DNA of 21,796 nt. Origin: Cerioporus squamosus (taxonomy: Eukaryota > Basidiomycota > Agaricomycetes > Polyporales > Polyporaceae). The notes beneath the pieces are model-generated. The model was not told where the DNA came from. It was given only the letters and a program-made list of their open reading frames with translations, and ran no database searches. The stretch spans positions 1 to 21,796 of the forward strand of contig JABYQS010000460.1 of NCBI GenBank assembly GCA_022592435.1, read 5' to 3'. Made by a program: the position numbers and the translations under genes. Positions 1 through 9,958 of the stretch are shown piece after piece (position 1 is the stretch's first letter; every line of letters begins with the position of its first letter).

Positions 1-462
1 GGTACATAGCCGAGTTTCCTGAGTCTCTGGCATAGAACAGAAGTCCTGTCATCGCTGACTTGCATCCACAGATAGGACATCGTCCGCGGATCGCCGACCA
101 GACAGGGCGAGTCGACAAGCGATCCATTGAGGTACCAGACTCAGATCAAGACTATAGATGACCCAGTGTGCCAAGGCACGCCTCAGACTGGCAAGTGGTG
201 AAAAGTCCTAGGAAAGTGGTGGTTCGGTAGTACAAAAAGTTTGCACCGGCGTCAAACTCACCTCGGTCTCCTGGCTCCGAACTGCGACCATCTCCATTCA
301 ACTCAAACGTCTGGCAAGTCGACTTCATTCTACCCGACATACATCAAGTAGGTATGCTCAACGGAAACGCCTGTCACACACGCTGCTCACCTGAGCTGAC
401 ATGTACCTGCAGGTCCCTGTCGTGTTTGCCAGTTCGACGACGGGCGAGCGCTCGACGTAACC
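1..462. other. 5' flank of FB1, no gene supported
   Basis: Short open frames occur on both strands, but none has a recognisable motif, plausible codon use or splice sites that join it to a neighbour. The stretch probably holds the promoter and 5' leader of the F-box gene that starts at 463. I see no clear TATA box. Confidence 0.4.
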
Positions 463-2304
463 ATGCCAGCGCTCAGACACTCGGAAGCTCATCCGGTGTG
501 GTCGATAGCGGAGGTCGTCCGCGCGGTTATGGAGCAGAACGCCGACAATGCGAAAACGCTCGCGAGCTGCGCCGGGTGTCGCACGCCTTTTCCGAGCCGG
601 CCCTCGAGGTGCTCTGGAGGGAGCTCGTCAATCTCGACCGGCTGCTCTCGATCCTCCGCAAGTCTGTCAATCGCACCCAGACGACCCTTGACAATTTGCC
701 GGATCACCCCATCAAACGATATGTGAGTTGTTATTGCTGTGTACCTGTGACTCTAGGTAGTTAGAACGAGAGGTCATACCGTCATGTGCATCTCGTCGAG
801 GAATGGCCTCGTGTGCCGCAGTACATGCTTTCCTGTGTCCTGAGCCTCACTACGCAGGGCTGTTCGGTCAGAAGACACCTTCCTGGCAGCCTTGGGAGTA
901 CTTCTGTAGGCCGCAGTGCTCCGCAGTCGCGCGGCACTCCACAACTGACAGCATCTCGCTACCTGCTTCAGTGACGCTACGGAGAGACGTGGCGGCTGTG
1001 CCGGTGGTTCCAATGCCCCCTGAGTGTCCGACTTTACAAGGCATACTGACGGACAACTCTTCTCAGGTGATCTCTGGCCCTATCGACGACAACGAATGGA
1101 GCCGCTTTCAGTACTACGCCAACCTCGTTCGCAGCTACACGACACACTCGGAGAGGATGGACGGTATCTTCTCCGCAACGCTACTCGACAAGCTGGAAGG
1201 CAAGCCTCTGCTCCCGCGTCTGACATCCCTCCATTGGGCGAAGCAGGACGAGTTCTCTTCCGCCTTCCTCCTTTTCCTGTCACCGATGCTCCGCTCCGTG
1301 CACATCGACTTCATCAGTTTCGGCGGCGCGACACCCGTCGGATCCGAGCCTTTGCCAGAGGACCTCACGACGGCCGCTGCTCTGCGGCTCGTCCACTCGC
1401 GAGCCCCTGCCGTCGAAGGGCTCGAGATGCAAGCATGCCACATGTGCTCGCTCGATCCCGTCCCAGGCTTTGTCCACCTGCGGTCCCTGAAGATCATCCA
1501 GTCCAAAGACCCAAGGATCTGGGAGAAGATCGCCGGGTCTCTGCCCGCCCTCCAGGAGCTCGACGTGCACATGACCACGCAGAGCCTCGACGAGGACATC
1601 CTGCGTGCCAGGCGCCTGCCCGAGGCACGCTTCGGCCAACTCACCCGCCTGGGGCTCATGGCAGACCCGCGCATGGTCCCGATCGTGCTCGAGCTCCTGC
1701 ACGCGCCCTCCCTCAAGCACCTCCACCTGCAGATGGTGCTCAAGGACCACCTCTGCGTGCGCGCCTGCGAGATCGCCGCGTCGCTTCGCCCAGTCCCTGC
1801 GCGCCCTCGTGCTCGAGCTCGACGACGACTACCACAACCTCGCCCCACGCGCATTCGGCGCGCTCTTCTCCCCGCTGTACGCGCTGCGCGACCTCGACGA
1901 CGTCACGCTCGGGATGCGCTTCGAGACGGACATCGTCGTGACCGCGGACGACGTCGCGCGCATGACGGAGGCCTGGCCGACCTGCAGCATCTGAAGCTGC
2001 CGTTCACCGTCGAGCCGGAGCCGGAGTTCGAGTCGGACCGCGAATACCCGTCACCGCGCTCGAGACATTCGCGCGGCGGTGTCCCAAGCTGGAGGGGCTC
2101 GTCATGCCGATCCCGGACCCCGCGCCACTGGCCGACCTCGACCTTGCGGCGGTTCCGGTGTACCCCCATCGTCTGTCGCGTCTGCACCTTGTCTCGGGGG
2201 AGTGGCCAGAAGACATGGTCGAGAAGGGGCTGCTTTACATCAAACGTCTCTTCCCGAACGCCGATGTCTGGTTCGATGCGGATCTCGACTTCGACGACGA
2301 CTGA
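463..2304 (+). CDS. FB1: F-box/LRR-like protein, interrupted by four single-base indels
   Basis: This is a basidiomycete F-box protein of the large, fast-evolving class thought to supply substrate receptors for SCF ubiquitin ligases; its substrate is unknown. Exon 1 (463-722) carries the F-box, with an IAEVVRAVMEQ start and a SHAFSEPALEVLWREL end. A GT-AG intron (723-1066, gtgagt to ttctcag, in phase) leads to exon 2 (1067-2304), which encodes irregular leucine-rich repeats such as FVHLRSLKIIQ, LPALQELDV and APSLKHLHLQM, and ends in an acidic D-rich tail. The frame is broken at about 571-575 (base missing), 1781 (extra base), 1977-1979 (missing) and 2047-2049 (missing in a C run). Accounting for these gives one protein of about 499 residues, close to the 497 and 506 of the two F-box genes downstream. 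Start 463 is chosen because it opens the F-box frame with no upstream alternative. It may be functional with sequence errors, or a young pseudogene. Confidence 0.8.
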
Positions 2305-2855
2305 GTGAACCTTCATGATAAGTTCATGCATATATGAGCCCCAGACCTATATTTCCAGTGTAATTCGAGGGGAGGATTCATCGCATGTGTCGTAGACCGA
2401 GGTCGTGCGACAGAAGGATCTATGCTGAACACGATAAACGCAATCAGCGGTCGCAGATTCAGCATTGTGCTGGCAACTGAGTGGCGGGGAAAGGTCATGG
2501 TTGGCGGACATTACTATGTACTTACAAACTACTTAACTTGTAGTAGGCGAAGGTGCGCTGCGAAGCAAGCGCCGGGGCAAGGGCTTGCTCCGAACCTAAG
2601 TCAATATTACCCTTGACGGCGGGTAATATAAGACAGATCATGAGAAGGGCATAATACTGATCAGTCTAAGTGAGCTTATTTATATTAGATTACTTACGAG
2701 TGTAAGCTGGCCACTCTTGCACCGTGACGGCCATTCCTTCTCTTCGATATCACCATCGTCGACCTCATTGTCGCTTCCACTCTTCTCTACTTCCTGCTTG
2801 ACTTGCCAATACTCTTGCTCCGCGTGTACTGGCCAGAGTTTCCGCTGCGAAGGCA
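2305..2855. promoter_or_regulatory. Spacer between FB1 and CLN3, with CT-rich leader
   Basis: No gene is supported here. An AT-rich patch lies at about 2600-2700. From about 2735 to 2830 the + strand is pyrimidine-rich, which is common in 5' leaders of fungal housekeeping genes, and it runs into the CLN3 start at 2856. A perfect inverted repeat at 2604-2629 is listed separately. Confidence 0.4.
2604..2629. repeat. Perfect 9-bp inverted repeat with 8-nt loop
   Basis: ATATTACCC (2604-2612) and GGGTAATAT (2621-2629) are exact reverse complements separated by TTGACGGC. The element lies about 230 bp upstream of the CLN3 start and about 300 bp after the FB1 stop. It could be a palindromic regulatory site, part of a 3' end, or chance. 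The sequence alone does not decide. Confidence 0.55.
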
Positions 2856-5036
2856 ATGAATAGGAGAGTAGGGTCGGACAGCGACGGTGAATCGTTGACG
2901 GATAACGATGGGTTCTCCAAACCAGGTGAGTTACGTATGCATCCTCGGTGAGAGAGAGAGACGTGATATATCACAGCTACCCCTGCGTGCTGTTGCCGAC
3001 AGCCATGCTGCGTTTAAACGGGACTGTAATATCTCCACGTACTCTCCTCGCACGCATTCTCTGATCGAGTTTGTAGAATCCCGCAGATTGCTTCGCCGCG
3101 TCGGATTGTCCTTCTTTTTGTTCGGGCTGATTAACAACGGTGAGTCTGACAATACTTAGCATGTCGTATGGCGGTAGAACTGTACGCAGTCCTCTATGTG
3201 ATCATCCTGTCTGCCGCGCTCGACCTCGTACCACCCTCCACACCAAAGGGCATCATTGCATTCTGCAACATATTTCCTGCCCTCGTCGCCAAGCTCGGAT
3301 GGCCATACCTGCTGAAGGGTCGGATACGATACGCCCGTCGTCTCGTAGGGTGCACCGCCATCAGCGTGGGTGGCATGATGGTAGGTGAACAAGTGCTCCT
3401 CTGTCGGCAGCGATCCTCATCGCGAGTGTTCCCTCGGCAGGTCGTCGCGCTCTCCGACACGCTGTACATGAGATTATTAGGGATCTGCCTTGCATCATTC
3501 TCGTCTGGTAGGTCTTGCGTCTATAATGTGGTGCATTATACCCGTCCTGACCCATGTGCAAAGGTCTCGGCGAGCTGACTTTTCTCCAGCTATCAACTCG
3601 ATATCATCCACCCTCCGTGGCGGGTCACAGCGTAGGGTAAGACGACGCTCGGCCCATAGCCGCTTGCTTGAGCTAACGGCCTTTGGCTCAGGTACTTCGC
3701 CTCCGGTACAGGCGGCGCAGGTCTCGTGGGTGCGTTCTTGTGGTGGGAGCTTAGGGGGCTTGGTGTCCGTCTTGGTGTCGGCCTCTCTTCGGTGCGTCCA
3801 GTGTATCAGGAGTCTTTCCTGGCCCTCCGTGCACTGACATCGGTATTCCGTCAGATCCTTCCCTCCGTCATCCCTATAACCTACTTCTTCATTCTCCCGC
3901 GACCCGACAGGTTCTCCGCGATAACATCGGACGACGAAGAAGCCGAAGGAGCACCGCTCACCGCGTCCTATACTCGTCTCCCGAACGAAGAGGACGTGGA
4001 TGAGTCTGTTCCAGTCACTGAAGGAGAATCGATCGCCACGGCGCCCATCGCGCTTTCGATGCAAGACAAGTGGAAGCTCGCGAAGCCGCTGCTGACCAAG
4101 TATATGTTGCCTTTGTGTGAGTCCCGTACTTGCTTCTTTGCTGGTGAACCGCTGATCCTCTGCGCGCCAGTCTGTGTTTATCTGGTTAGTGTGGATGATG
4201 ATCGATAGTCGACATACAGTGAGGGAGTACTGACCACGCACCTCCACTTCGTAGTTTGAGTACACTATCAATCAGGTCCGTGCGAGTCCTTGATATGCCC
4301 TTCCTCGTCCCATGAACTCACGCGCGCCATAGGGTATTGCTCCTACATTAGTATACCCGGTGCCGACCGCAGACGCGCACTGGCTAATGAGCCATCTCAT
4401 CCACTCCATCCGAGACTACTACCCTCTCTGGCAGGCACGTCGCGTCTCCCGTGACTTTAAACCTACTGCTGACATGTTCGCGTGTAGCTCGTCTACCAGA
4501 CAACCGTGTTCTTCTCGCGCTCCTCAATCACCCTCGGCCTTCCGCCTCTGCCCGGCCGTTTGCTCTCTACACCGGCAGTCGTGCAGGGCTTCATCCTCGC
4601 CACTCTCGCGTTTGAGTCCGCCGTCGGGATCTTCGGGGACGAGAACGAAGGCATGAGTTTCGCGTTCGTCTTCCTGCTCATCAGCATCGAGGGCATCTGT
4701 GGCGGCCTCGCATAGTACGTGTGCCTCCATCTCTCCCTCCCCTTTCTGCCTGTCCTGCTTCCTAGTAGTAGTCCGACGCTGCAGCCGAAGCTGAGAACTG
4801 ACTCGCGCAATCCGGATCACAGCGTGAACGTGTTCTACCGCATCAACCAGGAGAAGCACGACGCGCCGGGGGTGGACCCCGAGCGCGCGAAGCAGGAGCG
4901 CGAGTTCAAGATCGGCTCGATCGGACTCGCGGACTCGGCGGGCATCCTGATGGCGTCGCTGCTCGCGGTTCCGACGGAGATCGAGCTGTGCAGGGCGCAG
5001 GTCGGGCGGGGGAAGGTGTTCTGCAAGAGCTTGTGA
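2856..5036 (+). CDS. BTN1: CLN3/battenin family vacuolar membrane protein (Btn1 orthologue)
   Basis: CLN3/Btn1 proteins are multi-pass membrane proteins of the vacuole or lysosome, tied to vacuolar pH, basic amino acid handling and membrane lipid turnover. Twelve exons join in phase to 467 residues plus stop: 2856-2925, 3077-3139, 3190-3380, 3441-3507, 3564-3636, 3692-3791, 3855-4116, 4171-4184, 4255-4275, 4333-4434, 4488-4714 and 4823-5036. Family signatures in order are an acidic N-terminus with SDSDGE, FFLFGLINNVLYVIILSAA, GLGELTFLQLSTRY, SGTGGAGLVGA, an acidic loop (SDDEEAE), FEYTINQG, LVYQTTVFFSRSS, GGLAYVNVFYRI and KIGSIGLADSAGI. Human CLN3 is 438 residues. The 151-nt first intron is chosen because it alone gives the family-like N-terminus in frame; a start at 2908 with a shorter intron is possible. 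Intron 10 is GC-AG, and exons 8 and 9 are only 14 and 21 nt. No frameshift is seen. Confidence 0.95.
4435..4487 (+). other. Non-canonical GC-AG intron in BTN1
   Basis: The exon ends in CAG and the intron begins gcacgt and ends gtgtag (53 nt). Joining at these points gives the family-typical PLWQ-LVYQTTVF in phase 0. The nearby GT at 4439 would shift the frame and break this conserved stretch, so a GC donor is the simplest reading. Confidence 0.8.
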
Positions 5037-5396
5037 GGTCTCTGCAGAGACTGGTCATGATTCTGAGTACCGGGTGGTAGGTATGTGTACACACGTGTAA
5101 TGATATTGGTATCGCTGTGCATGGTTTGTCTTCCGTCTGTCGTGGCCTGGGCGCGTTGCTGAGACGTCAGCTCGCAACCCTCGACCGGAGCACTTTCGTT
5201 CCGAGGTAAACGCTATCGGAGAACGCTTACATCCATATTCAGCTACGAGTACTAGCTCGTCCATGGTTCAACTATCCCGGGAACATCCGCAGCGCGGTGG
5301 CGGAGGGCGGGTGCGCCACGTAGAATCGGAAGTTCCCGGACGAGGCCCCACTAACAGATATGGTTACCACTTCAGGGGTCGCTCCCAAGTCGCACA
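5037..5396. other. Spacer between BTN1 and FB2, no gene supported
   Basis: Only short, unconvincing open frames are present. It should hold the BTN1 3' untranslated region and the promoter of the F-box gene starting at 5397. I see no clear motif. Confidence 0.4.
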
Positions 5397-7064
5397 ATGT
5401 CTGCTCCTGCAAGGTGAGTCAATTGCTGACCTTTGCCAGATGCCTTAAGTTGCTGATTTCTCTCGTGGCTCTGGACTAGGCTGCAGAGTCTGAACGAGGA
5501 TGTCATTTACGAGATTGCAACTCGACTCCTAGAGCCCCGTCGTCTGCTCGTCGACCTCGCCTCCTCATGTCGTCGACTGCGTCGTTGCTGCATGTCGATC
5601 CTCTTCTCAATCTGCTCCGTGCGAATATGTGGACGAGGAGTTGGTAGAATTCCACCGGTAGCGATTCGTCCATAGATTCGGTAATGCACCCTGCGTCCTC
5701 CCGAAAGAGATCTTCTGACATCATATCTAGACATATGATATACATCGGACAGATCTCACAATCGGAGTCGTTAGGGGAAGAGTTGAACTACCTCCCCTAC
5801 ATCCGCTCGATCACCTTCGAGCAGGCCGTGGGCGGCGTCCCCTTCACCGTCCTTGAACGGTGCTCGAACCATCGTCTTGCCTCCCTGTCGTTCACCGCTT
5901 CCTCGCAGTGGACCGTCGGCCCTCACGCATGCCCTCATCCAGCCGTGGCAACGCTCTCAAACACGCTGGAACGGTTGGACTATACTACCTACCCATGGAA
6001 AGCGATGCGTGCATCTCGCAATCACACCGACGTCGGACGGGAGACAGAATTAGAGCTCAGGCATCTTGGTCCCATCGTACTCGGGATGCACATGTCCGCC
6101 GAGTCACTCTCATTGCCCGTCGAGAGCGTCCCTCTGGCCGCGATGTCCAGACTTCCCTGGCCACGCCTCCGCGATCTGAACCTGTCGGGGCGTTACCGCA
6201 ACGAATCGCACGCTCGCGATGTCCAACGTTTCATCGCTCGCTTGGACAGTCCGCGCTCAATCTCAGTCCACGTGGCTCAGCCTCTCGATTGCGCACGGGC
6301 ACCAGTCTTCGGGAGACGGCCTCCTTTCAACACGGATACCAGTCAGCTGCAATCGCTTTCCGTCGCATATCCTGACCCGAACGACGCCATCTTCTCCCAA
6401 CCGTGCACGGCTCTACTACGCCTCGCTCTCCGTGACTATCCTCGCTATCACCTTCGAAACTCTCCATCTCACAGGGGGGACATCCAGGACCTTGCTGCAC
6501 CGATCTTGTCGTCGTCAGAGTGCCTTCGTATCCTGACGCGTATGGCGACGCCCTTATTGGAGGGCCTCGAACTTGTCTACGAAGCCGACCAAGCAGAAGA
6601 AGCATTGCTCCTCCACGTCGCGTCATCGTATCCCCTTCTCGAAGTTATCCACATACATCAATACAGGATCGCTCGGGGTTCCGAAGCGCTGAACTTCGTG
6701 AGTCTTCATCTGAACAACACACTTGGGCATAGCGCTGACGGGCTCCTGGGACCAGAGGCGCATCTCCGGCATCCTAGCATCAGTGAAGACGCTGCGCACA
6801 GTCTACCTCAATCTGGACTACGAGGATGCTCCCCCGCGCTATGAATACAATCCTCAGGGCCCAGCACCGTGGCGCTCACGGCTGGCACGGTACGGCTGCG
6901 ACATGCTCGAGACGCTCGAGCGCGGATGTCCGCTCCTTGAGGGATTGTTTCTTCTTCACTACGACTTGCAGACGAGAGGGGAACACTTCTGGGCCAAGTT
7001 TGTCCCATCGCGGTATCCCAGGTATGCGCGAATCGACTGGGATTGGTTGCACGAACGTCTGTGA
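5397..7064 (+). pseudogene. FB2: F-box/LRR-like protein with one in-frame TAG
   Basis: Four exons join in phase: 5397-5413, 5480-5680, 5731-6697 and 6756-7064. The product would be 497 residues but for a TAG at 5673-5675. Exon 2 is the F-box (LNEDVIYEIATRLLEPRRLL, LASSCRRLRRCC). Exon 3 carries the leucine-rich body, with LPWPRLRDLNLSGRY, AYPDPNDAIFS, LRDYPRY and APILSSSECLRIL. Exon 4 holds LRTVYLNLDYED and ends DWLHERL. The paralogue FB3 (12833-11129) shares exon order, intron phases and roughly half its residues by eye. There the codon facing the TAG is Phe (IRPFVQHLIYIG against IRP-stop-IRHMIYIG). Every other part is open, so loss would be recent, or the stop could be avoided by splicing or be a base error. 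A further GTGAGT at 7062 could alternatively splice to a C-terminus ending SFRY. Confidence 0.8.
5673..5675 (+). other. In-frame stop (TAG) at the end of the FB2 F-box exon
   Basis: Codons run GCG ATT CGT CCA TAG ATT CG, then the intron donor gtaatg at 5681. Other donors upstream (GTAGCG at 5658, GTCCAT at 5668) do not restore phase with the exon at 5731. Translation would end near residue 65, just after the F-box. Confidence 0.75.
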
Positions 7065-7559
7065 GTCCTCGTCTCTTCTGAGTGGAGGTCTCAGGTCTTT
7101 CCGATACTGAGCGTCGCAACGTCCAAGGATTGCGAGCCGCCGTACCGGCACCCCGTGAGACGGGGGCATTTCAATGATGCGAGGGAGGAGTTCCCGGTGG
7201 TCTGGTAATGCAGGTTACATCCATCTGGATGCAAGGGTGCACTTAGAAGGACTTCTGACGTGTAGCGAGTCATGTATCAAGCCCATTACTGTCAATCTCG
7301 CGCGAAGGTTAGCGAGTATGTTCCGAGTATACTGAGGCGTGGTCTGATAGCATATCTGATGAACCTCATCCTATCAACGCGGTATGTATTGTGGAAGTTC
7401 GGATTCTGGCAAATTTTCGTCCTAGTGCATGAGATTCTCTCGGTCAGCTCGTGGCGAATAGGCCGCTGTGCACGATGTGAGGAAGTACTCATCGTATTGT
7501 TAGGTCAGTGTCCCATCGTGCAGAGACTGCAACAAGCAAGGTCGCACTGCTTCGACGAC
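7065..7559. other. Spacer, no gene supported
   Basis: No intact gene is seen. The right end (from about 7500) shows weak same-orientation similarity to about 11050-11130, the flank just beyond FB3, suggesting it came along with the F-box relic at 7560-7690. Confidence 0.35.
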
Positions 7560-7690
7560 CTAGAGGATCACCGACAGGTGCGGAAGGGCTGGCAACTCGT
7601 AAGCACGCGTCAGCAAGTTTCTACGGGACGTACATAGAACCAACGGTGAGTGCCTCGGCCATCTGCATGAGCGTGAGCTCGTCTAACTCA
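7560..7690 (-). pseudogene. 3' relic of an FB3-like F-box gene
   Basis: On the minus strand this matches the 3' end of FB3. It keeps a coding stretch like FB3's CAEPRCTAGPVYV (here MAEALTVGSMYV), the GTACGT donor (7633), the GCTGACGC branch region, an acceptor at 7589-7590 and a short last exon ending LPHLSVIL-stop, where FB3 has LPHFPAIL-stop. In the last exon 29 of 34 aligned bases agree (7560-7593 against 11129-11162), including an 11-base exact block at 7578-7588. Nothing upstream of about 7690 resembles the rest of an F-box gene, so it is a truncated copy. The phase across the intron no longer fits. Confidence 0.6.
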
Positions 7691-7842
7691 TGGGGCAGAG
7701 TTACGCTGGTTACGTGGAAAGCACTGGACCACTACGGTCCACCAATGGGTTAGACAGATAGCATCTGATTGAGGACGTGATACAAGTATGACAGGGGGTA
7801 GATCGACTATAGCAATCCGTGGGAGTCCTAGTTAGTTCATGT

Positions 7843-9958
7843 CTAAAGCCTCCGTCCCCAACGAATGGCCTCGAGTCGCGGGGACAGGCCATCGTGCAAC
7901 TGGAGACGAGGCTGTTCGAACCGCTGGCCAACGGCGTCGATAAACCGCTGAGGCGCGAACTGAACGTAGGGATCCTTCGACCTATTTACATGGCGCACGA
8001 AGGCTGTCCAGAAAAAGTTCTGCAGGAGAATTGATCGTTTCGGTGATGCAATGAGTTTAAGAGATATGATAGACTCACCATTCCCAAGATGCAAGGTGGT
8101 TTCTCGCCATCTGTCGCCCGGATGGGTGATCGCACGCCGCCCACGCATGGCCAAGGCGACGACAGGAAGTGGCCAGCGGTGCAGCGGTAATCCACCTCCT
8201 TACCGCCCATTCCAACGAAGCGGAAGACCAGATCACACTGGTCGAAGATGTGTCCATTCTTGCAATGCAGCCCGGATATTATTGAGACTGTTCCCTAGCC
8301 ACTTCGTGGCGATCTCGTCGACCACGTTTTCCGGGAAATAGCTGTTACCTGAGCCTGGAAAACGACTTCAGTGAGCAAGGACTTCGTCGTTGGCCGCCAG
8401 CACACACAACAGCCCACTCACAAGAGTCGAGAATCAGCCTCAGGCCGGGACCACGTGGGTCGATTGCATTGGGGTCAATGAGATGGATCGGTACGGAGAT
8501 CCAATCCTTCGTATCTGTCGATGCATGGCTCGCCTGCGGATGTTTGGGTATATAGAGGGTGGCAAGGGTTGCATAGACTGCATAATGCGAAAAACTCTTG
8601 CTTGAACAGGAAGAGCTCATGCTGGTTGGGAAGAGCTTTATAGGATCTGTGAAACGAGGGACCAACGGACCAGTGCTCGTCGGGATGGCACAGGGCCATA
8701 TGTTTCCGAAGTAGAGGAAGCTGCCGCTGGGAAGTACAAGAATCGCCTCCGGACTTCGCCTCGGGCAGCGATGGCAACTCACGATAGGTCATTCTCTTCG
8801 ACGCTGTCTCCGGGGTATCGTAAGCGAAGTGTGTATTCTTCAGCCTGAAGGAACATAAGTTGAAATAGCTGGCAACTGCTGAGTCAACGATCGAGGCTCA
8901 CCGACTCCACATGTCCGCCGTGCGACACCACAGCACGCATAGCGTCGGCAAAAGTCTACAGAGGGTTTGACGTCACAGCGCTCAGACCCCGCCGGTCACA
9001 TAGTACGGGTAAGCCAACATACCAGGAACTTGCTGTCGAGTTGAACCCGAAATGGAGAGAAGCTCGACCTAGAGTGCACAGCCGAGGCAATCAATAGGTC
9101 GTATCTTGTCGGTTACCATGAGAGTATACCACGTACCGCCTCAGCATACATAACCCGAGAATTCCATCGTAAGGGCGAGCCGCCATGTCCGGAACGACTC
9201 CGGTCGCAAGGACACGTGGAAGTGGAAGGTAGGACCGACTATCTTTGTTCGCTTCCCAATCGTAGCAAGGAAAGAGAGCAGGAATTGGATAGTCCTTGCC
9301 CCATCTTTTGACCTCTGCGAGGAAGGCTCAGAAAAATGAAGACGCATGCGGAGTAGAAGATCACGATGCTTACGGACTACCATGCTATCGTGGTACTTGC
9401 GGAACACGCTCCCTTCCTGTATGTATGGGCCGTCGGATCGGTCCCGTCAGGATGCTTCATGTTCAACCAGTCCTCTGACGACCATAGTCTGGAAGTATCC
9501 TCGTTTTCACCGAGAACCACATCAGTCATCAAACTGAAGCCACGGGCATATAGCCAACTGTACAAAGAACACCAGTGAATGCCTAGAAACAGAAAGGCAT
9601 GATGTACCCACGTCATGTTTTCGCCTAGTATGGGTGGTAGGCAGTTGCGGTCAGTATCGATGCATGAGAGATACGGATCGCGGGCTTGCTTACCCGTGTC
9701 GACGATAAGCTTGTAGTCCTTACGAGCATACGGTACGAACTCTCTGTGCCGCTCGTCGACGCGCTGGCAGGAGGCGGTGAGACGAATGATAACTTCGCAT
9801 ATACTTTGATTCCGACTTACCATGCGGATAGCATAGAACGTGTCTAGGGTGCGGACGTGGTCGTGACTCGTGAGCTTAATCCGACTGGGCACATGATGAT
9901 TGAATTGAGACGTACTCAGGATGTCGTCGGGCTTCGGTCCAACGGTATACAGCGGCAT
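7843..9958 (-). CDS. A1-family (pepsin-like) aspartic peptidase, altered second active-site motif, one frameshift
   Basis: Pepsin-like peptidases cut proteins at acid pH with two Asp residues; fungal ones are usually secreted or vacuolar. Exons resolved on the minus strand are 9763-9694 (ending KLIVDTG), one from 9624 (ENMTWV, lining up with the usual DTGSSNTWV), one ending 9137 (AARPYDGILGL at 9180-9151), 9068-9023, 8955-8902 (TFADAMRAV), 8844-8783 (EEYTLRLRYPGD), 8726-8422 (GSFLYFGN to GLRLILDS), 8348-8079 (NSYFPENVVDEIATKWLG, then VFRFVGMGGKEV and ILGM) and 8019-7843 (NFFWTAFVRHV, VQFAPQ). Introns are 56-73 nt and in phase. The Gly of the second DSG motif is Cys at the 8421 splice junction. 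One extra base near 8271-8273 breaks the frame. Exons between 9600 and 9180 and the N-terminus are uncertain; 9958 is the nearest in-frame ATG, and no signal peptide is evident from it. It may be an inactive homologue or a decaying gene. Confidence 0.8.

Noticed and set aside
1135..1854. Long minus-strand open frame (239 codons) opposite FB1
   Set aside because: It is rich in Arg and Ser, as expected from the complement of a GC-rich gene, has no motif, and the + strand carries clear F-box/LRR sequence.
2602..2612. CAATATTAC, close to the nonanucleotide of rolling-circle origins
   Set aside because: The first base differs, it sits in the stem rather than the loop of the hairpin, and no replication gene is nearby.
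2950..2963. Short GA repeat
   Set aside because: A few dinucleotide units within the first BTN1 intron; too short to be notable.
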